The translations under genes were made by a program, and so were the position numbers. From Lachnospiraceae bacterium (GTDB lineage: Bacteria; Bacillota; Clostridia; Lachnospirales; Lachnospiraceae), in NCBI GenBank assembly GCA_910575155.1, contig CAJTDX010000009.1, forward strand, positions 1 through 64,000: DNA of 64,000 bases, read 5' to 3'. Under the pieces are notes generated by a model. It worked only from the letters and a program-made list of their open reading frames with translations, was not told where the DNA came from and made no database searches. This document shows positions 52,572 through 61,500 of this stretch, one piece after another. How positions within the stretch are numbered: the stretch's first letter is position 1; each line of letters begins with the position of its first letter.

Positions 52572-54362
52572 CTAGTCCTGCCAGACATGCAGGTCGGAAA
52601 GAATGGAAAAAGTCAGTTCTGCGGCGGCAGAGCCAGTGGCAAGTTCTTCGTTACGGATCTTTGTGGCAAAGAAACAGGGATGGCTGTCCTGTTCTATGTA
52701 TCCAATAAACCAGCCCAGAGTGTTTGCACCGTGTTCTTCCCCGGTTCCGGTTTTTCCATACATACGGCGGCCGCCGTTGGTATACATATGAATGGAATCT
52801 TTTACGGCGTTGATATTTTGCGGGGAAAAGCCAAATTCGTTGTAATAGAATTTCTGTAACAGTTCGACTTGTTCAATAGCGGATATAGTCAGGGAAGAAT
52901 CCGTCCAATAAGAGGATAAATTCTCAGGAACCGCCTGGTTTCCATATCCTGTTTGTTCTATAAAATCCCGTACGGCAGAGAACCCTGCCTGTCTGTCAAG
53001 TTCCTGAAAATACCAGGTGACAGAATTTTGCATGGCGGACCTCAATGTCTGGTCCCGGTTCCAGAGGTTGAAATCATAATGGCGTCCGTCCCAGGCAATC
53101 CGGGAATCTTCCGGGGAGATCACGCCGGTTTCCAGACCCAGCAGGGCGCTGTATATTTTGTATGTGGAGACAGGGGTTGTGCGCGCCGCGGCGTACTCCT
53201 TATTATAAATCTTCCAGACGTCATGTTCCGTATCATATAAGACGAAACTTCCCTCATAATCGCCGAACGCCGCTTTTAAGTCAAGGTACTCAATTCGCTT
53301 TCCCTGTTCCTGGAAAGCGTATCGGCTCCGGCTGGCTGCCTGTGTGGAAAACAGCGGAATAAAATTCAGTAAGACCACTGCAAGCAAAACATATGTAAAA
53401 ATTGCCGCCATAATATTTCGGAAAGACGTTTTTTGGAAATTGGCAATGTTTAAAATCCGTTTTTGCATTTGCGCCATGCCCGCGCTTATGCCCGTGGCAA
53501 AGGGAAAGGGGGAACGGGAGATTTTTTCCGCAAAATTGATTAAAGTATATCCATAGTCCTGATACGCATTTGTTTCAAGCATATTAAGGACCGAAGCGTC
53601 ACAGGCCATTTCCCTGTCGTTTTTCATTTCTTTCAGAGCATACCACACAAAGGGATTGAACCAATACGCGATTGCGGACAGATTCATAAGGCAGTTGACA
53701 AAAGAGTCTTTGTGTCTGTAATGCGAAAGTTCGTGGAGCAGCATATACCGCAGATCCTTTGAATCGTAATCGGCGATCAAATGGATGGGAAGGTAGATGC
53801 AGGGTTTTAAAAGTCCTGCAATGACAGGAGATTTTAAAAATGCCGTACTGTAAACAGGTATATTTTTTGTGATGTTCATTTCGCTGAGGCAGTTGTCGTA
53901 CAATCTGCGCACGCAGGGATTCTGCAAAGGCAGAGCGGATTTTTTCAGAGCATGGAAACGGACGGCGCATCTTACTGTTACGGCGGTCATTCCCAGGATT
54001 CCGGCAATCCACAGAATACATAATAAAAATCCAAGATCAGAAGGAGTGTTTTGACTGATTGCGACGCTGAAATCGTTCATCCAGCCGTAAGCGCCGTTTT
54101 GGTGCAGCGCAGCGTCTTTCTGTATCTGGTTTTCCAGGGAAAACAAAGGTGCGGTCTGAACGTCTTTCATCCATGAAAAAAGCTGCGCGAAGCGGATTGG
54201 CAGAAAAGGGACCGCCAGGAGAAACAGCAGAAGAAACCAGACATGATACTGCGTTTGGCTGGTTAATTTTCTTCTGAGTAAATGCTTTGCGGTCAGAAGT
54301 ATGCCGATAAAGATGCTGATCAAAATATTGCATATCAGAAACCGGACTGCAAAATTACCCAT
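52572..54362 (-). CDS. blaR1: BlaR1/MecR1-type beta-lactam sensor-transducer
   Basis: Membrane sensor of 596 residues. The N-terminal half has four hydrophobic segments and an M56 metalloprotease with HELSH (residues 210-214) as the zinc site. The C-terminal half, outside the cell, is a class D beta-lactamase-like penicillin-binding domain with Ser399-Thr-Tyr-Lys402, SVT near 447 and KTG near 549. Acylation by a beta-lactam is known to switch on the protease, which leads to cleavage of BlaI. The start at 54362 has AGGAGG 8 nt upstream; an earlier in-frame ATG lies inside blaI. It follows blaI with a 1-bp gap. No beta-lactamase gene is adjacent, and the likely output is the PBP operon at 39.4 kb. 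Confidence 0.94.
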   Translation of the reverse strand: MGNFAVRFLICNILISIFIGILLTAKHLLRRKLTSQTQYHVWFLLLFLLAVPFLPIRFAQLFSWMKDVQTAPLFSLENQIQKDAALHQNGAYGWMNDFSVAISQNTPSDLGFLLCILWIAGILGMTAVTVRCAVRFHALKKSALPLQNPCVRRLYDNCLSEMNITKNIPVYSTAFLKSPVIAGLLKPCIYLPIHLIADYDSKDLRYMLLHELSHYRHKDSFVNCLMNLSAIAYWFNPFVWYALKEMKNDREMACDASVLNMLETNAYQDYGYTLINFAEKISRSPFPFATGISAGMAQMQKRILNIANFQKTSFRNIMAAIFTYVLLAVVLLNFIPLFSTQAASRSRYAFQEQGKRIEYLDLKAAFGDYEGSFVLYDTEHDVWKIYNKEYAAARTTPVSTYKIYSALLGLETGVISPEDSRIAWDGRHYDFNLWNRDQTLRSAMQNSVTWYFQELDRQAGFSAVRDFIEQTGYGNQAVPENLSSYWTDSSLTISAIEQVELLQKFYYNEFGFSPQNINAVKDSIHMYTNGGRRMYGKTGTGEEHGANTLGWFIGYIEQDSHPCFFATKIRNEELATGSAAAELTFSILSDLHVWQD

Positions 54363-54363
54363 A

Positions 54364-54750
54364 TTAAGATCCTCCTTTTGGGGAAGTTCCGGAGAGAAGA
54401 GAACGAAGCGTATGAATGTCGGTTTCCGATAAGCGGTCGTGATCAATATAAGCGGACACCATAGCGGAAATATCGCCGTTATAGAAGCGGTTCAGAAAGG
54501 AATTGCTTTCCTGACCGATGTATTCATCCCGGTCCACCACTGGCGTATAGACAAATACCCTGCTGTGCTTTTCATAGGTAAGGACGCCTTTGTTGACCAA
54601 ACGCTTAATCAGCGTCTGTATGGTTTTGGGGCTCCAGGATGTGGTTTTTACCAAATAATCCGTGATTTCATTGGTGCTGATGGGGGCGTGTTCCCAAACG
54701 ATTTTCATTACTTCAAATTCAGCTTCGGAAATCTGAGGCAGCGTTTTCAA
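54364..54750 (-). CDS. blaI: BlaI/MecI-family transcriptional repressor
   Basis: Repressor of 128 residues: an N-terminal winged helix (ISEAEFEVMKIVWEHAPIST, TIQTLIKRLVNKGVLTYEK) and a C-terminal helical dimerisation part with the region cut in BlaR1 signalling (RFYNGDISAMVSAYI). The start codon is TTG at 54750, supported by GGAGG 8-9 nt upstream and the family N-terminus. It is the first gene of a blaI-blaR1 operon with a consensus promoter and a TTAC-N4-GTAA operator next to the -10 box, so it should repress itself. Confidence 0.95.
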   Translation of the reverse strand: MKTLPQISEAEFEVMKIVWEHAPISTNEITDYLVKTTSWSPKTIQTLIKRLVNKGVLTYEKHSRVFVYTPVVDRDEYIGQESNSFLNRFYNGDISAMVSAYIDHDRLSETDIHTLRSLLSGTSPKGGS

Positions 54751-54769
54751 TAGTTTATCCTCCCGTGTT

Positions 54770-54790
54770 AAATCTTACGTTCGTAATAAA
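54770..54790. promoter_or_regulatory. BlaI operator before blaI
   Basis: AAATCTTAC-GTTC-GTAATAAAA, containing TTACG-TT-CGTAA (54775-54786), placed between the -10 box and the blaI start. The nine-base left arm is identical to the two sites before the PBP gene at 39333 and 39433. Confidence 0.75.
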
Positions 54791-54793
54791 AAT

Positions 54794-54822
54794 ATTATAA
54801 ATTAAGAAAAAAAGAATGTCAA
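54794..54822 (-). promoter_or_regulatory. blaI-blaR1 promoter
   Basis: Minus-strand consensus TTGACA (54817-54822) and TATAAT (54794-54799) with a 17-bp spacer. The operator lies over the expected transcription start. Confidence 0.85.
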
Positions 54823-54859
54823 TGATTGATAGATGGAGCGCGCAAAACGACGGCTCTGC

Positions 54860-55627
54860 CTATGACAAAAACAGTTCATTCTTTTTGTAATCGCTGCAGG
54901 ATTTTTTCATTTTCATGCCGCCCGCAGCAAGCAGCGTCTTGCTGATGCTCCGCGCCTTCTGAGGGCAGACGGCAAGGCAGCGCATACAGGAAATACAGAT
55001 CTGCGTGTCCGTATGCGACGGTCTCGCGGGATCAATGGCGCCTACCGGACATTCTTGGGCGCAAAGTCCGCATGTGTTACAGGATTTACTGGCGCGCGGT
55101 TTCATAGGGACGCCGTTATAGGAAAGATAAGGACGGTTTCCAGGCAGAGTTAAATGTGCGGATAATGTGCCTGCTTCCAGCCGGGAACGGATTGCCGCGG
55201 CAAAATCAGCAAGCTCCCTTTCATCCTGCGCGTCCGGACGTCCGGAGGCAAACTGATGCATAATGGAATGTTCGGCAATGGCTGCGACGGCCGCAACGCA
55301 GGAAAAACCGCAATCCGTTAAGGCGTCCTGCAATTCTGTAAAGGTGTCGTCATAAGCTCTGTTTCCATATACTACAATGAGAATGGCCCTGGCGTTGTTC
55401 CCCTTCATCCGGCGCAGCCTTTCTATGGCTGCAGAGGGAACCCGGCCTCCGTAGGAAGGCACGGCCACGATGCAAAGATCTTCTTCATGGAACGAGAAGG
55501 CGGAGAAATTTTCGCTGCGGCTGCAAAGATCAATACAGGTACTTTGAGAACAAAAAGATTTTGTAAACAGCTCTGCGACCCGTTTTGTTCCTCCGGTGGG
55601 ACTGAAAATAAGATGATAAACTGACAT
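54860..55627 (-). CDS. EFR1-family ferredoxin with flavodoxin-like domain
   Basis: Protein of 255 residues. The N-terminal 150 residues form a flavodoxin-like fold (IFSPTGGTKRVAELF as FMN phosphate loop, VPSYGGRVP). The C-terminal part carries two 4Fe-4S clusters (CNTCGLCAQECPVGAID and CISCMRCLAVCPQKARS, eight Cys). It is a probable cytoplasmic electron carrier that joins flavin and iron-sulphur redox steps. The start at 55627 is chosen for its AAAGGA site about 8 nt upstream; an earlier ATG adds ten residues. It is a single gene with no clear redox partner nearby. Confidence 0.9.
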   Translation of the reverse strand: MSVYHLIFSPTGGTKRVAELFTKSFCSQSTCIDLCSRSENFSAFSFHEEDLCIVAVPSYGGRVPSAAIERLRRMKGNNARAILIVVYGNRAYDDTFTELQDALTDCGFSCVAAVAAIAEHSIMHQFASGRPDAQDERELADFAAAIRSRLEAGTLSAHLTLPGNRPYLSYNGVPMKPRASKSCNTCGLCAQECPVGAIDPARPSHTDTQICISCMRCLAVCPQKARSISKTLLAAGGMKMKKSCSDYKKNELFLS

Positions 55628-55824
55628 GTTCGTATTCCTTTCATAATATTGTTTCATAAGAACTGATCTGACAGACTATGTATATCAGCCATTGTATCAC
55701 GAGCCAAAAATGTCTGCAATATGGTCAGAGTAAAACAGACGGTTTCTTTCGTGTCGAATTTTGTTGAAAAAAGTGCCATTCTGTCAATAGAAATTTAGAT
55801 CAGAATAAAATAAAACACTATATA

Positions 55825-55853
55825 TTGACGCTGTCAGGAAGGGATGCTACAAT
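55825..55853 (+). promoter_or_regulatory. Orphan plus-strand promoter
   Basis: TTGACG (55825-55830) and TACAAT (55848-55853) with a 17-bp spacer. It points into a gene-free stretch, so its product should be the small RNA candidate at 55860. Confidence 0.65.
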
Positions 55854-55859
55854 ATGTTT

Positions 55860-55933
55860 GCAGCTCAAGCATATCAGCTCCCCCTAATGTTGATATGTTT
55901 TTACCCCGGTGTTAATCGCACCGGGGTAATTTT
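55860..55933 (+). ncRNA. Candidate small RNA with its own promoter and terminator
   Basis: About 75 nt starting 7 nt after the orphan promoter. It has a first hairpin CATATCA/TGATATG (55870-55897, 14-nt loop) and a second GC-rich hairpin CCCCGGTG-TTAATCG-CACCGGGG followed by TAATTTTA that works as terminator. There is no open frame of useful length. A CTCCCCCTAAT loop could base-pair with ribosome sites. Confidence 0.5.
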
Positions 55934-55982
55934 ATGCGGCTCAAAATAATGAAAAATCTGTATATATCATTATATCATTCTT

Positions 55983-57143
55983 TCACGCGGAGCGAATGTC
56001 AAACGTGTCAGCCAGCAGCAGCCAGTTTGCGCGGAAGAGCTGCATAATTTGCCAATAGCTCATGCCTCTTAGCTGGTATTCTTTTACCAGACCGAATTTT
56101 GCGGAGATGCTGCGCACATCTTCAAACCATACCTCATGTTGTATTCCTTCCTGAATATAATTGAAAAAAGGAGCCTGGGATATTTCATCAAATTGGATGG
56201 AAACGCCCTGGGAAACAGCGATCGTAACGGCCTCGACATTTCCGATCGTAACGGCCTTGGAAGTTCCCTGCACAAAGGGAAGCGTCCAGTCGTAGCCATA
56301 ATTGGGAATACCGAGATGGATTTTCCAGGAAGGAATTTTTGTGAGCGCGTATTCTACCACCTGACGGACTTTGTTGATGGGTGCAACCGCCATTGCCGGT
56401 CCGTGAGTATAGCCCCATTCGTACGTCATAAGCAATACATAATCAGCCGCCTCTCCCAGCAGTTTGTAATCTTTCCCCTCATATAGCAGACCTTTTTGCG
56501 TATCGGAAGTTTTGGGGGCCAGAGCCACTGAGACGGGATAACCCAGGGCATTTACGGCTGTCCGCACATCCCGTACAAAATCCGCAAAAGCAATTCTATC
56601 TTCCGGCAAAATATATTCAAAATCAATATCCACACCTTCAAAACCCCGTTCTTCAATCTGAATGGTGAGTTCTTCAATGAGGCGTTGTTTGGAAGATTCG
56701 TTATTTACCACCTGCGTTATCAGATAATTACTGAACTGCCCGGTCGGCCCAAAGGGAGTCAAAGTTAAAATGGGGGCGGCGCCAGAGGATTTTGCCATGG
56801 TAATCATAAAAGTATCGTCCAATTGCGGTGGGAGAAGCGCGCCCTCTGTTGTGAATCCATAGGAAAAGATAAACAAATCAGAGAGATCGGGGAGAGTCTG
56901 TTCCAATACCCAGCGGCTGATAAAAGGGTAGGCGTAGCCTCCCACATAGGCGGGATAAGGCAAAGGGGGTTCAGAAGGTTCATTGCCATTTGCGGCAGCG
57001 TCTGTTAGCAAGAGCGCCTGTCCAACAGCGAGAGGATAAGGATAGGCAAGCTGATTGTCATAAATGATGGATTGGGGAGAAATTCCAAAGGAAGCGGCAA
57101 TGGTATCGACAGTGTCGCCGGGACGGACAACGTATATAGTCAT
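55983..57143 (-). CDS. LysM plus GH18 hydrolase (YaaH/SleL-like)
   Basis: Protein of 386 residues. One LysM domain (residues 2-46: IYVVRPGDTVDTIAASFGIS) binds peptidoglycan. A GH18 barrel from about 65 to 380 follows, with strand GFEGVDIDFEYI holding the catalytic Glu, and YVLLMTYEWGY and GIPNYGYDW further on. It has no signal peptide, as is usual for spore cortex-lytic or coat proteins of the YaaH/SleL type, which cut N-acetylglucosamine bonds during germination. It therefore suggests a spore former. It is alone, with AAGGA about 7 nt before the ATG. Confidence 0.9.
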   Translation of the reverse strand: MTIYVVRPGDTVDTIAASFGISPQSIIYDNQLAYPYPLAVGQALLLTDAAANGNEPSEPPLPYPAYVGGYAYPFISRWVLEQTLPDLSDLFIFSYGFTTEGALLPPQLDDTFMITMAKSSGAAPILTLTPFGPTGQFSNYLITQVVNNESSKQRLIEELTIQIEERGFEGVDIDFEYILPEDRIAFADFVRDVRTAVNALGYPVSVALAPKTSDTQKGLLYEGKDYKLLGEAADYVLLMTYEWGYTHGPAMAVAPINKVRQVVEYALTKIPSWKIHLGIPNYGYDWTLPFVQGTSKAVTIGNVEAVTIAVSQGVSIQFDEISQAPFFNYIQEGIQHEVWFEDVRSISAKFGLVKEYQLRGMSYWQIMQLFRANWLLLADTFDIRSA

Positions 57144-57202
57144 AGATAATTCCTTTTTCCTTATGATATGGCGGGAATTTACAAGTGTTACAAATAAAAA
57201 TA

Positions 57203-57229
57203 ATCCGGCTGTGTAAAAACAGCCGGATC
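57203..57229 (-). terminator. pta terminator
   Basis: ATCCGGCTGT and ACAGCCGGAT form a 10-bp stem. On the minus strand it is followed by TATTTTTATTT. Confidence 0.85.
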
Positions 57230-57244
57230 TTCAGCAGTCAGAAA

Positions 57245-58252
57245 TTATTCTTCCATATCTACCAGGGCGGCGGTGATAATTGCCATGGAGTATACTTCGT
57301 CGGCGTTGCAGCCTCTGGACAAATCGTTGATTGGAGAATTCAATCCTAACAGGATCGGTCCATAGGCGTCAAAATTACCCATGCGCTGCGCAATCTTGTA
57401 ACCAATATTGCCGGCATTGATATCCGGGAAAATAAAGACGTTTGCGTGGCCGGCAACCGGATCATCGGGGCATTTTGTGCGGGCAACGCGCGGAGAAACG
57501 GCGGCGTCAAACTGCATTTCACCGGAAACAGGCAGATCAGGTCTCATGGCTTTGGCTTTTGCAGCGGCATTGCGCATCTTGTCCACGTCTTCTCCGGCGC
57601 CGGAGCCTAAGGTGGAGTAGCTTAAAAAAGCAACCTTTGGATCTATACCGAAGATTTGTCCGCAGTCGGAAGCTTCAATGGCAATTTCAGCCAGCTCGTC
57701 TTCACTGGGCTTGATGTTAATGGCGCAGTCAGCCATTGCCAGCACTTCATTTTCACCGGTAGCGGAAGGACGCACCAGAATAAAACAGGAAGAAACGATC
57801 TTATGTCCCGGTTTGGTTTTAATCAGTTGAAGCGCGGGACGGATGGTATCGGCAGTGGTGTAGGTTGCGCCGCCCAAAAGGGAGTCGGCAAATCCCATTT
57901 TTACCAACATAGTGCCGAAATAATTGCCCTGCATAAGTATTTTGCGCGCTTCCTCCGGCTGCATATTTTTGCTTTTCCGAAGTTCGCAGAGAGCAGCTAC
58001 CATCTCATCTATTTTTTCAAAATTCTGCGGGTCTATAATCTGGGCGCCGCGGATATTATAACCATATTCCTCAGCAGCATGTTCTACTTCTTCCTGACTG
58101 CCTACCAGAATGGGGGTCAGGAAATTGGAAGCCAGAAGACGGGAAGCAGCTTCCAGGATACGGGCGTCGCTGCCCTCAGTAAAAACAATTTTTTTAGGAT
58201 TCTGTTTCAATTTGCTTATCATTGCCCCAAATCCCTGCATGTTCCTGCTCAT
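57245..58252 (-). CDS. pta: Phosphate acetyltransferase
   Basis: Enzyme of 335 residues that moves acetyl between CoA and phosphate, giving acetyl phosphate for ATP and acetate formation in fermentation. Conserved blocks are KKIVFTEGSDARILEAAS, MGFADSLLGGATYTTADT, RPSATGENEVLAMADCAIN, FLSYSTLGSG and VFIFPDINAGNIGYK. Length fits the short Pta type without the DRTGG domain. An ackA gene usually follows in Clostridia, but here a terminator and a LysM-GH18 gene follow, so acetate kinase must be elsewhere. Promoter region lies in the divergent stretch shared with the RND pump operon. Confidence 0.96.
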   Translation of the reverse strand: MSRNMQGFGAMISKLKQNPKKIVFTEGSDARILEAASRLLASNFLTPILVGSQEEVEHAAEEYGYNIRGAQIIDPQNFEKIDEMVAALCELRKSKNMQPEEARKILMQGNYFGTMLVKMGFADSLLGGATYTTADTIRPALQLIKTKPGHKIVSSCFILVRPSATGENEVLAMADCAINIKPSEDELAEIAIEASDCGQIFGIDPKVAFLSYSTLGSGAGEDVDKMRNAAAKAKAMRPDLPVSGEMQFDAAVSPRVARTKCPDDPVAGHANVFIFPDINAGNIGYKIAQRMGNFDAYGPILLGLNSPINDLSRGCNADEVYSMAIITAALVDMEE

Positions 58253-58475
58253 AGTAAAAATCCTCCTTATTATATGTTATTGAAATCTGCGTTTCATCAT
58301 CAGCTGTAAACTATTCTGTGACGATTTCTTACTATAAATGTATCACTTTTAAAAATTTTTTCAACATATTTGTATGTATAAAAACAGGTACAGATGGAAA
58401 ATTTTGCATTTTTCACAAAAAAAAGATGATTTGGGAGCGAAAAGGCAGGTTTATAAAAATTTTATAGTTTTGTTC
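58253..58475. other. AT-rich divergent promoter region between pta and the RND pump
   Basis: About 300 bp between divergent genes including the promoter below. It is rich in A and T with an AAAAATTTTT stretch near 58350. A pta promoter should lie here but no single best site was found. Confidence 0.5.
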
Positions 58476-58504
58476 TTGTGTTTTTCCTAAGATATTTTTA
58501 TAAT
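58476..58504 (+). promoter_or_regulatory. Promoter of the RND-tetR operon
   Basis: TTGTGT (58476-58481) and TATAAT (58499-58504) with a 17-bp spacer, 55 bp before the start codon. Confidence 0.65.
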
Positions 58505-58559
58505 GTTTTTAAAAACCGACCAGCGGGTCAGAAGTAAACATGCACAGGAGGAAAAGGAT

Positions 58560-61500
58560 ATGCTGTCAAAATTCAGTGTAAAGAAAGCATACACCGTGAT
58601 TGTGGGAATTGTGTTAGTAATTATTCTGGGGGTTGTATCGCTTAGCAAGATGAGCACGGATCTGCTTCCCAGTATGAATCTGCCGTATGCAATTGTAATG
58701 ACTACTTATTCAGGCGCCAGCCCGGAGCAGGTAGAGCGGATTGTGACGCAGCCAATCGAGGGAGCGATGGCCAGCACTTCTAACATCAAAAATATCAGTT
58801 CGACTTCTTCGAATAATATGTCCATGGTGGTGCTGGAATTTGAGCAGTCGGCCAACATGGATTCTGTTACGGTGGAAATGCGTGAGAGTCTGGACCAGAT
58901 CAGCGGTTACTGGCCGGAAGAGGTGGGAAACCCAATCATCATGAAGCTGAATCCGGATATGATGCCTATTATGATTGCCGCCGTGGAAGCGGAGGGCATG
59001 GATACTGTTGAGATCAGCGACTATACAGAAAAAGATCTGATTCCTGAAATAGAAAGCGTGGAAGGCGTCGCCTCTGTATCGGGTACCGGTATGATCGAGG
59101 AATCCGTACATGTGACCTTAAGCCAGGATAAAATTGACAAGGTAAATGAAAAGGTTATGGCTTCCCTGGATGAGAAATTTTCAGACGCGGAGCATGAGAT
59201 GGATTCTGCGGAAGATGAAATCAGCAGCGGCAAGGATGAACTGGAGAGCGGTCAGAAGAAGATGGCGGACCAGATCAGCGACGCCCAGAACCAGCTGAAT
59301 GATAAAAAAATCGAGCTGTTCCAGACAGAGACGGATCTCAATAATAAACTTGCCGAACTGCGGGAAACAAAAACCAGGACGGAGCAGGGCATCGAGACCT
59401 TAAAGTCGCTGCAGGATCAGGTACAGGTTCTGGTGGAAAATAAAACGAAACTGGAAAACAGCATTGCCCAGATGCAGACGATGCAGCAGGATACCGCAAA
59501 ACTGGAAGGACAGCTTGCCAAAGTGGAGGCAGGGCTTGCCAGGATCAAAGCGGAGCTTGCAGCCCAGGAAGGCAGCAGCCTGAAAGACAATGCTTCGGAT
59601 GAAAAACTGATTTCTCATATTTCCCAGTCGTTGTCAGAGGCTGAACAGGGTTTAGTGCAGATCAATGGCGGTATTGCGGCCGTCGAAGCAGGAATCCAGA
59701 GTGTTGCGGAGGGCAAAAATACCATTAATCAGACGCTTGCCACTATAAATCAGAGCCAGATTGCAGGTTCTGTGGAAATGGGAAGCGCCTCGGCGCAGCT
59801 TGCCAGCGGCGAAGATAAATTAAAAGAATCCAGAGAGAGTTTTGAAGACAGCAAAGAGGAAGCTTATGATTCTGCGGATATGAACCAGATTCTTACCATG
59901 GAAACCCTTACCAATATTCTTACGGCACAGAATTTTTCCATGCCTGCAGGATATATCACTGATGAAGGCGAACGGTATATGGTGCGCGTGGGGGACGCCG
60001 TGGACAGCGTTCAGGCTCTGGAGGACATGGTACTCATGGATCTGGGCATGGACGGCGTGGAGGTGATTCATCTGTCAGACGTGGCAGATATTGCCATGAC
60101 GGACAATTCAGATGAATCTTACGCCAGACTCAATGGAAAACCAGGCATTATGCTTTCTGTGGAAAAGCAGACCGGATATTCCACCGGAGACGTTACGAAA
60201 CGGGTTTATAAGAAATTTGACAGTCTTAAAAAAGCAGATGAGAAGCTGACAGTGTCCGTATTGATGGATCAGGGTATCTACATAGACATGATTGTAGATT
60301 CTGTGTTAAGCAATATGATTTTTGGCGCGGTTCTGGCGATTGTGGTTCTGCTTTTGTTTCTCAAAGATATAAAACCTACGCTGGTAATTGCATGTTCCAT
60401 TCCCGTTTCCGTAATTTTCGCGGTGGTGCTGATGTATTTCAGCGGAGTGACGCTGAATATGATTTCGCTGTCCGGACTGGCACTGGGCATCGGTATGCTG
60501 GTGGACAATTCGATTGTGGTAATTGAAAATATCTACCGTATGCGGGGCGAGGGATTATCGGCAAGGAAAGCGGCCGTAGAAGGGGCGAAGCAGGTAAGCG
60601 GAGCGATTACGGCGTCTACTTTGACAACGGTATGCGTATTCGCCCCCATCGTATTTACAGAAGGGATCACCAGGCAGCTCTTCGTGGATATGGGCCTGAC
60701 AATTGCGTATTCACTGCTGGCCAGCCTTATCATTGCTTTGACTTTTGTGCCGATGATGGGTTCTAAAATGCTGAAACGGACGAAGGAGATCAGGCATCCC
60801 TGGTTTCACGCGTTCCAGGAAGTCTATGGAGCGCTGCTGGAAAAACTGCTCAGGGTAAAACTGCTGGTGCTGCTGGTGATGGCAGGCCTGCTGGTTTTAA
60901 GTATGCAATTGTGCCTGGCGCGGGGAATGATCTTTATGCCGGAAATGGAAAGCACCCAGATGAGCGTTGAGATTGTACCTCCGGAGGATGCGGAGTTTGC
61001 AGAAGCCTGTGAGCTTGCCGACCAGGTCACAGAAAAAATACAGGAAATTGAGGATGTCGAAGCGATCGGCGCCATGGCGGGAGGCGGCGGTGTAGCTTCC
61101 GGTTTTATGGGAGGCGGCGGCAGCGCAGATAATATCAGCCTTTATATCATTTTAAAAGAAGATAAAGAACTGACCAATGACAGGATTGCAGAGCAGATTG
61201 CAGAGCTGACCAAAGACCTGAAGGGGGAAATTAACATCAGCAGCTCTATGATGGATATGGGTATGCTGGCCGGAGAAGGTCTTACCGTGCAGATCAGAGG
61301 AAGAGAACTGGAAAAACTGCAGGAACTTGCGGCAGATATAAAAGAGATTGTATCAAAGGTTGAGGGAACGGCAGAAGTTTCCACCGGCGCAGAGGATACC
61401 GAGAATGAATTTCGCATTACGGTAAATAAAGAAAAAGCCGCCAAATACGGCATGACAGTGGCGCAGATTTATCAGCTTGTCCAGGAACAGATGGAAAAGG

